A stretch of 64,000 nt of DNA from Salinarimonas sp046292825 (GCF_046292825.1 NZ_JBKBQG010000007.1:59704-123703), one strand, 5' to 3'. Positions 42,140-51,812 are shown, numbered from the stretch's first letter. The notes: a model not told the origin generated them from the sequence alone. Made by a program: numbers and translations.

Positions 42140-43339
42140 TCAGGCGATCGGCTCGCGCTTCTCCATCATCTCGACGAAGCGATCGAAGAGGTAATGGCTG
42201 TCGCGTGGGCCCGGCGAGGCCTCCGGATGGTACTGGACCGAGAAGGCGGGCTTGTCGGTGAGCGCGATGCCGCAATTCGAGCCGTCGAAGAGCGAGACGT
42301 GAGTCTCCGACGCGTTCGCCGGCAGCGTCGCCGTGTCGACCGCGAAGCCGTGGTTCATCGACACGATCTCGACCTTGCCGGTCGTCTTGTCCTTGACCGG
42401 ATGGTTCGCGCCGTGATGGCCCTGCATCATCTTGGTGGTCTTGGCGCCGATCGCGAGGCCGAGCATCTGGTGGCCGAGGCAGATGCCGAAGGTCGGCACC
42501 TTCTCGTCGAGGAGCTTGCGGATCGTCGGCACCGCGTATTCCCCCGTCGCCGCGGGATCGCCGGGGCCGTTCGAGAGGAAGACGCCGTCGGGCGCGAGCG
42601 CGAGGATCTCCTCGGCGGGCGTCGTCGGCGGCACCACCGTCACCTTGCAGCCGGCGCGGGCGAGGAGGCGCAGGATGTTGCGCTTGACGCCGTAATCGAT
42701 CGCGACGACGTGGCGCGTCGCGGTCGCCCGGCGACCGTAGCCGCGCCCGAGCTCCCAGGGCGTCTCGTCCCATTCGTAGCGCTGCGCGGCGCCGACCAGC
42801 GGCACGAGGTCCTGACCCGTCATCGAGGGCAGGGTCGCGGCGCGCGCCTTCAACGCCTCGATATCGAAGCGTCCCTCGGGATCGTGCGCGAGGACGGCGT
42901 TCGGCATGCCGTTGTCGCGGATGAGCGCCGTCAGCGCGCGGGTGTCGATCCCGCTGATGCCCGGAATGCCGCGCGCCTTCAGCCAGGCGTCGAAATCGCG
43001 GCTCGCGCGCCAGCTCGACGGGTCCGAGATCGGGGCGGCGAGCACCACGCCGCGCACGCCCGAGGAGGCGGCGGCGTTCACCGTCTCGGTGTCTTCCTCG
43101 TTGGTGCCGACATTGCCGATATGGGGGAAGGTGAAGGTGACGATCTGCCCGGCATAGGAGGGGTCCGTCAGGATCTCCTGGTAGCCGGTCATCGCCGTGT
43201 TGAAGCAGACCTCGCCAGCGCTCTCGGTCACGGCTCCGATGCCGTAGCCTTCGAGCACGGTCCCGTCGGCCAAGACGAGGATCGCGGTCGGCGTCGGCTC
43301 TTCCCACCCGGAGGCGGTCTTCGGATCGGCTTGCGACAT
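42140..43339 (-). CDS. carA: carbamoyl-phosphate synthase, small (glutaminase) subunit
   Basis: Releases ammonia from glutamine for carbamoyl phosphate, feeding pyrimidine and arginine synthesis. N-terminal CPSase domain with GEVCFNTAMTGYQEILTDPSY; C-terminal class I amidotransferase with catalytic Cys287 in FGICLGHQ, and HPEASPGP with the His/Glu pair. 399 residues. carB is not adjacent. Divergent from the YqeY-like gene across 146 bases. Confidence 0.95.
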   Translation of the reverse strand: MSQADPKTASGWEEPTPTAILVLADGTVLEGYGIGAVTESAGEVCFNTAMTGYQEILTDPSYAGQIVTFTFPHIGNVGTNEEDTETVNAAASSGVRGVVLAAPISDPSSWRASRDFDAWLKARGIPGISGIDTRALTALIRDNGMPNAVLAHDPEGRFDIEALKARAATLPSMTGQDLVPLVGAAQRYEWDETPWELGRGYGRRATATRHVVAIDYGVKRNILRLLARAGCKVTVVPPTTPAEEILALAPDGVFLSNGPGDPAATGEYAVPTIRKLLDEKVPTFGICLGHQMLGLAIGAKTTKMMQGHHGANHPVKDKTTGKVEIVSMNHGFAVDTATLPANASETHVSLFDGSNCGIALTDKPAFSVQYHPEASPGPRDSHYLFDRFVEMMEKREPIA

Positions 43340-43485
43340 CGGTTCGTTCTCGGCTATGTGCGGGCCGGCGCGCGGGGCGGCGGCCGCGCGGTCGGTCTCG
43401 CGGGTCGGCTGTCGATCGGTGAGTTAAGGGTTGTGGCCGCGAAGGTCAACGGCGAACGGGTCGCCACAGCGAGGAGGACCACCAC

Positions 43486-43953
43486 ATGCAGATGCTGCTG
43501 CGCGAGCGCTTCACGACCGAGATGAAGGACGCGATGAAGGCCGGCGACAAGCGCAAGCTCGGCACCGTGCGCATGATCCAGGCCGCGATCAAGGACAAGG
43601 ACATCGAGGCCCGCGGCGCCGGCCGCGAGGCGGCCTCCGACGAGGAGATCCTCGCCCTCCTCCAGAAGATGATCAAGCAGCGCCAGGAGAGCGCCGAGGT
43701 CTACGCGCAGAACGGCCGCGAGGAGCTCGCGACGGCCGAGCGCGAGGAGGCCGAGATCGTCGCCTCCTTCCTGCCCAAGCAGCTCGACGAGGCCGAGACC
43801 CGCGCCGCCGTCGAGGACGCGATCGCGCAGACCGGGGCCGCCACCATGAAGGACATGGGCAAGGTCGTCGGCCACCTGCGCGGCGCCTATGCCGGCCGCA
43901 TGGATTTCGCCCGCGCGAGCGCGCTCGTGAAGGAGATGCTGCCGAAGGGGTGA
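43486..43953 (+). CDS. GatB/YqeY domain protein
   Basis: 155-residue protein related to the tail domain of GatB; function of stand-alone YqeY proteins is uncertain, possibly tRNA-linked. The family core is clear: RERFTTEMKDAMKAGDKRKLGTVRMI, then LLQKMIKQRQESAEVYAQNGREEL and ASFLPKQL, then MKDMGKVVGHL near the end. ATG at 43486 with GAGGAGG upstream. Its closeness to carA and the rpoD/dnaG region in many genomes is only suggestive. Confidence 0.9.
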   Translation: MQMLLRERFTTEMKDAMKAGDKRKLGTVRMIQAAIKDKDIEARGAGREAASDEEILALLQKMIKQRQESAEVYAQNGREELATAEREEAEIVASFLPKQLDEAETRAAVEDAIAQTGAATMKDMGKVVGHLRGAYAGRMDFARASALVKEMLPKG

Positions 43954-43994
43954 GAGGTCGAAGATCCTCCGCCTGCCAGCCTCCACGCCGCGCT

Positions 43995-45386
43995 CTACGA
44001 CCCCGCGGCTGCCGGCGCGTCCTCCCGGCGCGATTCGTCCTCGCCATGGGCGGCGAAATCGAGCTCGCCCTGGTCCGGGTCCGCCGGCTCGGGGCGGGCG
44101 GCGAGGGCGTCGGCGGCGAAGGCGGCGATGGTGTGGGAGAAGGTCGGGACCGTCTCGACCGCCTCCTCGCCGCGCGGATCGAGCGGAGCGGCGATCGGCG
44201 TCGTTCGCGGCAGCGTCTGGAACGGCCCCTGGCGCTCGGCCGGCACGGGGCCGCGCGCGCGCAGGCGCCACACGCAGAAGACGATCGACAGGCCCGCGAC
44301 GCCCGCGCAGAACACGAACAGCCCGGCCGGGCCGATCCCCTGCATCACGCCGGCCGCGAGCGGCGGGCCCGCGGTGGCGCCGACCGAATAGGCGAGCACG
44401 AGCCCGCCCGAGGCGCCGACCCGCTCCTCGCGCGCGAGATGGTCGTTCGTGTGCGCGACGCACAGGGGATAGGCGACGAAGCCGATACCCCCGAACAGAG
44501 CGCCGAGCGCCACCATCGCGGGGAAGCCGAGCGCGGGCGCGCCGATCATCGCGAGGCTCGCCACCGTCAGCGCCACGATCACCCAGACGATGACGAGGCG
44601 ACGATCGTAGAGATCCGAGATCCGCCCGAGCGGCCATTGCAGCAGCACGCCGCCGAAGATCACCGCGCTCATGAAGGTCGCCGTCTGCGACAGGTCGAGC
44701 CCCGCGCCCGAGGCGTAGATCGGACCGAGCCCGTAGAAGGCGCCGAGGATCAGCCCCGAGGAGAGACAGCCGAAGATGCCGAGCGGCGAGGCCTCCCACA
44801 GCCGCCGGAAGCTCAGCGAGACGACGTTCGGCAGCATCGGCGGCGCGCGCGGGCTCATCGCGACGGGCACGACCGCGAGCGTCATCGTGATCGCGACGAG
44901 GACGAAGATGAGGTAGCCGGAGGGGTCCGGCACGTTCAGCACGAATTGCCCCGCGCCTTGCGCGAAATAGAGGCAGGTCATGTAGATCGCGAGCAGCGTG
45001 CCGCGGTTCTCGGCGGTCGCCGAATCGTTGAGCCAGCTCTCGATGCACACGAACAGGCCGGCCATGCAGAAGCCCTGGATCAGCCGGTTGAGCGACCAGG
45101 GGAGGGGATCGACGAGGATCGGATAGGCGAGCGCGCCCACCGCCATGACGGCGGCGAAGGCGGCGAAGGCGCGGACGTGGCCGACCGCCTTCACCACCCG
45201 GAAGGAGAGGAGCGAGCCGAGCGTCAGACCCAGGAAATAGGCGGCCATCACGAGGCCGATCACGAGGGTGGAGGCCTCCGCGGCTTCGAGCCGCACGCTG
45301 ACCACGGTGCCGAGCGGGCCGGAGCCGGCGGTGAGCAGGATCACGGCGAGGAGGAGGGCGAGAACGGGGGTGACGGCGGCGCGCAT
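43995..45386 (-). CDS. MFS transporter (YcaD-like)
   Basis: Major facilitator permease with about twelve membrane segments over residues 1-385 and a soluble C-terminal tail of about 75 residues (TIAAFAADALAARPEPADPDQ region). The start MRAAVTPVLALLLAVILLTAGSG and FVCIESWLNDSA are typical of the YcaD/YfkF-like group. ATG at 45384-45386. 463 residues. Substrate unknown. Divergent from prkA. Confidence 0.82.
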   Translation of the reverse strand: MRAAVTPVLALLLAVILLTAGSGPLGTVVSVRLEAAEASTLVIGLVMAAYFLGLTLGSLLSFRVVKAVGHVRAFAAFAAVMAVGALAYPILVDPLPWSLNRLIQGFCMAGLFVCIESWLNDSATAENRGTLLAIYMTCLYFAQGAGQFVLNVPDPSGYLIFVLVAITMTLAVVPVAMSPRAPPMLPNVVSLSFRRLWEASPLGIFGCLSSGLILGAFYGLGPIYASGAGLDLSQTATFMSAVIFGGVLLQWPLGRISDLYDRRLVIVWVIVALTVASLAMIGAPALGFPAMVALGALFGGIGFVAYPLCVAHTNDHLAREERVGASGGLVLAYSVGATAGPPLAAGVMQGIGPAGLFVFCAGVAGLSIVFCVWRLRARGPVPAERQGPFQTLPRTTPIAAPLDPRGEEAVETVPTFSHTIAAFAADALAARPEPADPDQGELDFAAHGEDESRREDAPAAAGS

Positions 45387-45780
45387 GACGGGACGTGGAG
45401 GCTTTCGTTCTTCTGCGGCGGCGCGCGGACCGGCGCGCCGAGGTGCGGGTTGGCGCGCGAGTGTAGCCGAATTGCGACGGCGCGCGACCGCCCGCGAGGT
45501 ACGTCTCTTGCTTCTGCGGGTGCGAGCATGTCGGGGGTGGCGTCGAGCCTGGCCATAATCGCCGCATCCGCTGTGAAGCGGATGCAAGTCGGCCGGGTCT
45601 CTGTCACACTCACGCATGTGAGCGAGTCGCGAGTGGCTGCGGCCTTCCGGTTCGGCGAGCTTGTCGCACCGTGGCGGGGCGCGACAAACGGTCGAGCCTT
45701 GGCCGCATTCTCCCGGCAACCTTCGGCGCAGTTCGGGGGTTCACTATCGAGATTGGGACGACGGGGCGAGGCGAGCGGCC
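45387..45780. other. 394-base divergent intergenic region, MFS gene / prkA
   Basis: No gene that I can support. It holds a perfect 8-base stem (GCATCCGC at 45564-45571 with GCGGATGC at 45578-45585, loop TGTGAA) and the palindrome CTCACGCATGTGAG (45609-45622). Either could be a regulator site or RNA hairpin in the prkA upstream region. I looked for a sigma54 GG-N10-GC promoter, which drives the E. coli equivalent, and did not find one. Confidence 0.4.
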
Positions 45781-47727
45781 ATGTATCCTAACGACGACCT
45801 CTTCACCACCTTCGCGCAGATGTACGATCGGCGGCGCGAGACCGAGATGTCCCTGATGGACTATCTCGAAGGGTGCAAATCCGATCCGATGATGTACGCG
45901 AGCGCGCCCGAGCGCATCCTCGCGGCGATCGGCGAGCCGGAGATGGTCGACACCGCGAAGGATCCGCGGCTCGGGCGCATCTTCATGAACCGCACGATCC
46001 GCATCTACCCGGCCTTCGCCGAGTTCTACGGCATGGAGGAGACGATCGAGCGGATCGTGTCCTTCTTCCGCCACGCGGCGCAGGGGCTCGAGGAGCGCAA
46101 GCAGATCCTCTACCTGCTCGGGCCCGTCGGCGGCGGCAAGTCGTCGCTCGCCGAGCGGCTCAAGGCGCTGATGGAGGTGCACCCGGTCTACGTGCTGAAG
46201 GCGGGCAACGAGCTCTCGCCGGTGTTCGAGAGCCCGCTCGGCCTGTTCGACCCCGAGCGGATGGGCGAGGGGATCGAGGACCGCTACGGCATCCCGCGCC
46301 GGCGCCTCACCGGGCTGATGAGCCCCTGGGCGCTCAAGCGGCTCGACGAGTTCGGCGGCGACATCTCGCGCTTCAAGGTGGTGAAGATCAACCCCTCGCG
46401 CCTGCGCCAGATCTCCATCGCCAAGACCGAGCCCGGCGACGAGAACAACCAGGACATCTCCTCGCTCGTCGGCAAGGTCGACATCCGCAAGCTGGAGACG
46501 CTCTCGCAGAACGACCCCGACGCGTATTCCTATTCGGGCGGGCTCAACCGCGCGAACCAGGGCGTGCTCGAATTCGTCGAGATGTTCAAGGCGCCGATCA
46601 AGATGCTCCACCCGCTGCTGACGGCGACGCAGGAGGGCAATTACGTCGGCACCGAGAACATCGGCGCGATCCCCTTCCAGGGCATCATCCTCGCGCATTC
46701 GAACGAGGCCGAGTGGCAGAGCTTCCGCACGAACAAGAACAACGAGGCCTTCATCGACCGCATCTACGTCATCAAGGTGCCCTATTGCCTGCGGGTCACC
46801 GAGGAGACGAAGATCTACGACAAGCTGATCCGCACCTCCGAACTCGCCGAGGCCCCCTGCGCGCCGAGCACGCTCGACATGCTGGCGCGCTTCGCGGTGC
46901 TCTCGCGGCTGCGCGAGCACGAGAACTCGAACATCTATTCCAAGATGCGCGTCTACGACGGCGAGAGCCTCAAGGAGGTCGATCCGCGGGCGCGCTCCAT
47001 CCAGGAATATCGCGACGCGGCCGGCGTCGACGAGGGCATGGACGGCGTGTCCACCCGCTTCGCCTTCAAGGTGCTCGCCGCGACCTTCAACCACGACACG
47101 ACCGAGATCGCCGCCGATCCGGTGCACCTCATGTACGTGCTCGAACAGACGGTGCGCCGCGAGCAATTGCCGGACGAGACGGAGAAGCGCTATATCGAGT
47201 TCATCAAGGCCGAGCTCGCGCCGCGCTACGCCGAGTTCATCGGCAACGAGATCCAAAAGGCCTATCTCGAATCCTACCACGATTACGGGCAGAACCTGTT
47301 CGACCGCTATGTCGACTACGCGGATGCCTGGATCGAGGATCAGGACTTCAAGGATCCGGACACCGGCCAGCTCCTCAACCGCGAGCTCCTCAACCAGGAG
47401 CTGACGAAGATCGAAAAGCCGGCGGGCATCGCCAACCCGAAGGATTTCCGCAACGAGGTGGTGAAGTTCGCTCTGCGCTCGCGGGCGAGCCACGGCGGCA
47501 AGAACCCGTCCTGGACCTCGTACGAGAAGTTGCGCGAGGTCATCGAGCGGCGCATGTTCAGCCAGGTGGAGGAGCTCCTGCCGGTGATCTCCTTCGGCTC
47601 CAAGAAGGATTCGGAGACCGAGAAGAAGCATTCCGATTTCGTGGACCGCATGACCGAGCGCGGCTACACGGAGCGCCAGGTACGACGCCTGGTGGAATGG
47701 TACATGCGCGTGAAGCAGGCGGGCTGA
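45781..47727 (+). CDS. prkA: PrkA family serine protein kinase (YeaG-like)
   Basis: AAA+-like serine kinase of the PrkA/YeaG family, which acts in stress and starvation (E. coli YeaG; PrkA of Bacillus). Walker A GPVGGGKS at 114-121, the MSLMDYLEGCKSDP start, LNRANQGVLEFVEMFK and LLTATQEGNYVGTE in the AAA part, and a C-terminal kinase-like domain with NEAFIDRIYVIKVPYCLRV. 648 residues. Start ATG at 45781. First gene of prkA-yeaH-spoVR, an order also found in E. coli. Confidence 0.93.
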   Translation: MYPNDDLFTTFAQMYDRRRETEMSLMDYLEGCKSDPMMYASAPERILAAIGEPEMVDTAKDPRLGRIFMNRTIRIYPAFAEFYGMEETIERIVSFFRHAAQGLEERKQILYLLGPVGGGKSSLAERLKALMEVHPVYVLKAGNELSPVFESPLGLFDPERMGEGIEDRYGIPRRRLTGLMSPWALKRLDEFGGDISRFKVVKINPSRLRQISIAKTEPGDENNQDISSLVGKVDIRKLETLSQNDPDAYSYSGGLNRANQGVLEFVEMFKAPIKMLHPLLTATQEGNYVGTENIGAIPFQGIILAHSNEAEWQSFRTNKNNEAFIDRIYVIKVPYCLRVTEETKIYDKLIRTSELAEAPCAPSTLDMLARFAVLSRLREHENSNIYSKMRVYDGESLKEVDPRARSIQEYRDAAGVDEGMDGVSTRFAFKVLAATFNHDTTEIAADPVHLMYVLEQTVRREQLPDETEKRYIEFIKAELAPRYAEFIGNEIQKAYLESYHDYGQNLFDRYVDYADAWIEDQDFKDPDTGQLLNRELLNQELTKIEKPAGIANPKDFRNEVVKFALRSRASHGGKNPSWTSYEKLREVIERRMFSQVEELLPVISFGSKKDSETEKKHSDFVDRMTERGYTERQVRRLVEWYMRVKQAG

Positions 47728-47758
47728 TCGGGAGGCCCGCGAGCGAAGAGGCGCCTTG

Positions 47759-49057
47759 ATGTATATCGTCGACCGCCGCCTCAATCCGGGCGGCAAGAGT
47801 CTCGCGAACCGCCAGCGCTTTCTGCGCCGGGCGAAGGCTTTGGTGAAGCGGGCCGTTCGCGAGAGCTCGAAGGAGCGCAGCATCAAGGATCTCGAGGCGG
47901 GCGGGGAGGTCTCGATCCCGCTCGACGGGGTGCGCGAGCCGCGTCTGCGCCGCTCCTCCGAGGGCGGCATTCGCGACCACCTGTTGCCCGGCAACAAGGA
48001 CTACGTCGAGGGCGAGCGCATCCCGCGCCCGCCCGGCGGGGCCGGCGGCGGCGGCTCTCAGGGCTCGCCCGGCGGCGAGGGCGAGGACGATTTCCGCTTC
48101 GCGCTCTCCCACGAGGAATTCGTCGACCTCTTCCTCGAGGATCTGGAGCTCCCCGATCTCGCCAAGCGTAAGCTCGCGACGACCGAGCAGGTGAGCTGGC
48201 GGCGCGCCGGCTTCTCGGTGACCGGCTCGCCGGCCAATCTCGCGGTGACGCGCACGATGCGCAACTCCCTGTCGCGCCGCATCGCGCTGCGCCGCCCGCG
48301 CGCGGACGCGATCGCCGCGCTCGAGGCGGAGATCGAGGCGCTCGAGCGGGAGGGGGACGATCCCGTCCGGCTCGAGGAGGCGCGCGAGGAGCTCGCCCGG
48401 ATGCGCACGCGCACGCGCGCGATCCCCTGGATCGACCCGATCGACCTGCGCTATCGCCGCTCGGAGGCGACGCCGCGGCCGGTCGCGCAGGCGGTGATGT
48501 TCTGCCTCATGGACGTCTCGGGCTCGATGACCGAGCACATGAAGGATCTGGCCAAGCGCTTCTTCACGCTGCTCTACCTCTTCCTGAAGCGACGCTACAA
48601 ACACGTGGACATCGTCTTCATCCGCCACACGCACGAGGCCTCCGAGGTCGACGAGGACACGTTCTTCTACTCTCCGGAGACCGGCGGCACCGTCGTCTCG
48701 ACCGCGCTCGAGGAGATGATCCGCGTCATGCGCGAGCGCTACCGGCCGGAGGACTGGAACATCTACGCCGCGCAGGCCTCCGACGGCGACAACACCTCGT
48801 CGGACAACGCCAAGACGGCCCATCTCCTCACGCAGGAGATCCTGCCGGCCTGCCAGTATTTCGCCTATCTCGAGGTCGGCCGCGAGGACGACAGCCCGAT
48901 GGGCTTCGGCTATCGGCAATCGGATCTGTGGCGCACCTACGATCTCGCCCGCACGGCCGGCGCCCAGATCGCGATGCGCAAGGTCCGCCACCGCCGCGAC
49001 ATCTATCCCGTCTTCCGCGAGCTCTTCTCGAAGAAGAGCGACGCGCGTACGGCCTGA
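47759..49057 (+). CDS. YeaH/YhbH family protein (VWA-like)
   Basis: 432-residue protein of the YeaH/YhbH (DUF444) family. N-terminal basic RQRFLRRAKALVKRAVRE, a Gly-rich insert near 95 (PGGAGGGG), and a C-terminal von Willebrand A-like domain with a MIDAS-type DVSGSM (FCLMDVSGSMTEH) and THEASEVDEDTFF. Works with the PrkA kinase in stress adaptation in E. coli. ATG at 47759, with TTG at 47756 also possible. Confidence 0.92.
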   Translation: MYIVDRRLNPGGKSLANRQRFLRRAKALVKRAVRESSKERSIKDLEAGGEVSIPLDGVREPRLRRSSEGGIRDHLLPGNKDYVEGERIPRPPGGAGGGGSQGSPGGEGEDDFRFALSHEEFVDLFLEDLELPDLAKRKLATTEQVSWRRAGFSVTGSPANLAVTRTMRNSLSRRIALRRPRADAIAALEAEIEALEREGDDPVRLEEAREELARMRTRTRAIPWIDPIDLRYRRSEATPRPVAQAVMFCLMDVSGSMTEHMKDLAKRFFTLLYLFLKRRYKHVDIVFIRHTHEASEVDEDTFFYSPETGGTVVSTALEEMIRVMRERYRPEDWNIYAAQASDGDNTSSDNAKTAHLLTQEILPACQYFAYLEVGREDDSPMGFGYRQSDLWRTYDLARTAGAQIAMRKVRHRRDIYPVFRELFSKKSDARTA

Positions 49058-49076
49058 TCGGCCGCGGAGCAAGCCC

Positions 49077-50660
49077 ATGTCCCTCGTGACCCGCGACCGT
49101 CCGCCCCTCGTGACCCCCGCGACCAGCGGTGGTGGCGGCCTCCTGTTCGAGGGGGCGGACTGGGATTTCGCGACCATCCAGCGGATGTACGACGCGATCG
49201 AGGAGATCGGCGTCGAGGGGCTCGGGCTCGACGTCTACCCCAACCAGATCGAGGTGATCACGGCCGAGCAGATGCTCGACGCCTATTCCTCGATCGGCAT
49301 GCCGCTCTTCTACAAGCACTGGTCCTTCGGCAAGCATTTCGCTGCGCACGAGGCCTCCTACCGCAAGGGGATGCGGGGGCTCGCCTACGAGATCGTCATC
49401 AATTCGAACCCGTGCATCTCGTACATCATGGAGGAGAACACGGCGACGATGCAGGCGCTCGTCATCGCGCACGCGGCGTTCGGCCACAACCATTTCTTCA
49501 AGAACAACTACCTCTTCAAGCAATGGACCGATGCCGACGGCATCCTCGATTATCTCGAATTCGCCAAGGGCTTCATCGCCGATTGCGAGGAGCGCTACGG
49601 CCACGGGCCGGTCGAGCAGGTGCTCGACGCCGCGCACGCGCTGATGGGCCAGGCGGTCCACCGCTATCCGCGGAAGGCGCGGCCGGATCTGCGCTCGGAG
49701 GAGCGGCGCGAGCACGAGCGGCGGCTCCACGAGGAGCAGATGTACAACGACCTCTGGCGCACGGTCCCGACGAAGGAGCGCAGCGCGCCCGACGACGCGG
49801 ACCTGATGCGCCGGCGCGCGCTCCTGCAATTGCCGCAGGAGAACCTGCTCTACTTCCTCGAGAAGACCGCGCCCAAACTCGCGCCTTGGCAGCGCGAGAT
49901 CCTGCGCATCGTGCGCCTCATCGCGCAATATTTCTACCCGCAGGGCCAGACCAAGGTGATGAACGAGGGCTGCGCCACCTTCGTCCATTACAAGATCATG
50001 ACGCGGCTGCACGAAGAGGGCCGCATCTCGGACGGCGCGATGCTCGAATTCCTGCGCTCGCACACGAACGTCGTCTACCAGCCGACCTTCGACCAGCCGC
50101 ATTTCTCGGGCTTCAACCCCTACGCGCTCGGCTTCGCCATGATGCAGGACATCGAGCGCATCGTCACCGACCCCTCGGCCGAGGACCGCGAGTGGTTCCC
50201 GGACATCGCCGGCACGGGCGACGCGATGGCGGTCCTGCGCGACGTGTGGGCGAATTACCGCGACGAAAGCTTCATCCTGCAATATCTCTCGCCGCGCCTG
50301 ATGCGCCACTTCAAGCTGTTCCACGTCGTCGACGACGAGGACGAGCCCGAGCTCCACGTCGAGGCCATCCACGACGAGCGCGGCTACCGGCGCCTGCGCC
50401 GCGCGCTCGCCCGCCAATACGACGTCGCCTATCTCGACCTCGACATCCAGATCGTCGACGTCGATCTCGCCGGCGACCGCCGCCTGATCGTCCAACACAA
50501 CGTCCTCAACCGCATCACCCTAGAGGAGACGGATGCGCGGCGGACGCTGCAGCACCTGGCGGATCTGTGGGGGTATGATGTGTTGATGAAGGAGGTCGAC
50601 CCGGAGACGGGGATGATTTTGAAGGAGCATACGGCGAGTGCGAGAAGGCGGTTTGGGTAG
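49077..50660 (+). CDS. SpoVR family protein
   Basis: 527-residue protein of the SpoVR/YcgB family. Conserved parts: YPNQIEVITAEQMLDAYSSIGMP, YKHWSFGKHF, NPCISYIMEENT, HAAFGHNHFFKNNYLF and KVMNEGCATFVHY. It is the usual third gene after prkA and yeaH and is linked to stress and, in Bacillus, spore cortex formation. The biochemical activity is unknown; the HxxxH and NEGxA motifs recall metalloenzymes. ATG at 49077. Confidence 0.93.
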   Translation: MSLVTRDRPPLVTPATSGGGGLLFEGADWDFATIQRMYDAIEEIGVEGLGLDVYPNQIEVITAEQMLDAYSSIGMPLFYKHWSFGKHFAAHEASYRKGMRGLAYEIVINSNPCISYIMEENTATMQALVIAHAAFGHNHFFKNNYLFKQWTDADGILDYLEFAKGFIADCEERYGHGPVEQVLDAAHALMGQAVHRYPRKARPDLRSEERREHERRLHEEQMYNDLWRTVPTKERSAPDDADLMRRRALLQLPQENLLYFLEKTAPKLAPWQREILRIVRLIAQYFYPQGQTKVMNEGCATFVHYKIMTRLHEEGRISDGAMLEFLRSHTNVVYQPTFDQPHFSGFNPYALGFAMMQDIERIVTDPSAEDREWFPDIAGTGDAMAVLRDVWANYRDESFILQYLSPRLMRHFKLFHVVDDEDEPELHVEAIHDERGYRRLRRALARQYDVAYLDLDIQIVDVDLAGDRRLIVQHNVLNRITLEETDARRTLQHLADLWGYDVLMKEVDPETGMILKEHTASARRRFG

Positions 50661-50663
50661 GTC

Positions 50664-50858
50664 GTGTCATCCCCGGCCGGAGCCGCGAAGCGGCGGAGGG
50701 GAAGGGGACCCAGCGCAAAAATTGGCTGCGCAGCAAGCACTTGCTGGCGGCGACCAGCCGCCTGGACGGCGGCGCAGGAGCGTGCTGACGCACGCGTCTT
50801 CCTGTGCTGGGTCCCCTTCCCCTCCGCACGCTTTGCGTGCTCCGGCCGGGGATGACAC
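50664..50858. repeat. palindromic repeat family B, complete copy 1
   Basis: 195 bases starting four bases after the spoVR stop. The ends GTGTCATCCCCGGCCGGAG and CTCCGGCCGGGGATGACAC pair over about 50 bases, with compensating side hairpins (CCGCGAAGCGG left, GCACGCTTTGCGTGC right); GGGGAAGGGGACCCAGC pairs with its inverse. Same orientation as the copy at 51247. Confidence 0.9.
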
Positions 50859-50945
50859 GTTTGCGCGCGCTGCGTGATCGTAGAATGCCGGATTGCGACG
50901 CTCCACGCTCTGTCGAAAATCGACGGAGCAGCTGCGGGGCGCACG

Positions 50946-51227
50946 ATGTCCGTATACTTCGTCTACATGCTGGCCGGCCGGCGCAACGGCACGCTCTATA
51001 TTGGCGTGACGAGCGATCTCGTCCGCCGCATGGGAGAACACAAGGCGCTCGCCGTGCCGGGGTTCACCCGCAAGTACCGCGTGATCGATCTCGTCTATTT
51101 CGAGACCTATAGCGAGATCAACGAGGCGATCGCGCGGGAGAAGCAGCTCAAGGGCTGGAACCGGGCGTGGAAGATCAAGCTCATCGAGGCGGGTAATCCG
51201 GGCTGGAACGACCTCGAGCCGTGGTGA
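50946..51227 (+). CDS. GIY-YIG nuclease family protein
   Basis: 93-residue stand-alone GIY-YIG domain. GIY is replaced by VYM (YFVYMLAGRRNGTLYIGVTSDLVRRMGEH), which also holds YIG and the catalytic Arg region; GFTRKYRVIDLVYFE and the EAIAREKQLKGWNRAWKIKLIEAGNPGW tail with the metal-binding Glu follow. Single-domain members are common in alphaproteobacteria and of unknown role. It is bracketed by two same-orientation copies of palindrome B (ends 87 bases before, starts 19 bases after). Confidence 0.88.
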   Translation: MSVYFVYMLAGRRNGTLYIGVTSDLVRRMGEHKALAVPGFTRKYRVIDLVYFETYSEINEAIAREKQLKGWNRAWKIKLIEAGNPGWNDLEPW

Positions 51228-51246
51228 GGCGTGGAAAGCGCCCCCG

Positions 51247-51440
51247 GTGTCATCCCCGGCCGGAGCCGCGCAGCGGCGGAGGGGAAGGGGACCCAGCGCG
51301 AAAATTGCTTGCGCAGCAAGCACTTGCTGGCGGCGACGAGCCGCCTGGACGGCGGCGCAGGAGCGTGCTGACGCACGCGTCTTCCTGTGCTGGGTCCCTT
51401 CCCCTCCGCACGCTACGCGTGCTCCGGCCGGGGATGACAC
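51247..51440. repeat. palindromic repeat family B, complete copy 2
   Basis: 194 bases, nearly identical to 50664-50858, between the GIY-YIG gene and the convergent XRE gene. Differences from copy 1 are scattered single bases and one missing C. Confidence 0.9.
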
Positions 51441-51452
51441 GTTGCGTGCTGC

Positions 51453-51710
51453 TCACCCCCTCTCCCGAAACCGCACCCCCACCCCGCCCCCGTTCTCCCC
51501 GATAAACTCCACCCCCGCATCCTCGAACGTCCGCCGGAGCGTGTTCGCCGTCATCTGGTAGCCGCCGAGCGGGCCGGTTTCCGATTCCATGCGCTTGATG
51601 GTGGCGACGGAGACGCCGGAATGGGTGGCGAGGTCGTGTTGGCTCCAGCGCAGCAGGCCGCGGGCGGCGCGCATCTGCTCGCTGGTGATGCGGGGAGGCT
51701 GCGGAGACAT
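51453..51710 (-). CDS. XRE-type helix-turn-helix regulator
   Basis: 85-residue single-domain DNA-binding protein. HTH: QMRAARGLLRWSQHDLATHSGVSVATIKRMESE, with the recognition helix at VSVATIKRME. The rest (TANTLRRTFEDAGVEFI, GGVGVRFR) matches the short XRE regulators with a C-terminal strand pair common in alphaproteobacteria. Target unknown; convergent with the GIY-YIG gene. Confidence 0.88.
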   Translation of the reverse strand: MSPQPPRITSEQMRAARGLLRWSQHDLATHSGVSVATIKRMESETGPLGGYQMTANTLRRTFEDAGVEFIGENGGGVGVRFRERG

Positions 51711-51812
51711 CTTGCGCTAATTTCGCTCATCTGGTAGATATGAGCGCATCCCGGCGATCCGCTCGGGCGAGACTATTCGCATCACCTGACCCCATCAACC
51801 GGAGCACCTCCC

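Noticed and set aside
45387..45480. Sigma54 promoter (TTGGCGCGCGAGTGTAGC)
   Set aside because: The GG to GC spacing is 12 rather than 10 and the -12 element is wrong.
43354..45567. 737-residue minus-strand frame over the YqeY gene and the MFS gene
   Set aside because: Shadow of the real MFS frame; composition is Arg-rich without membrane segments.
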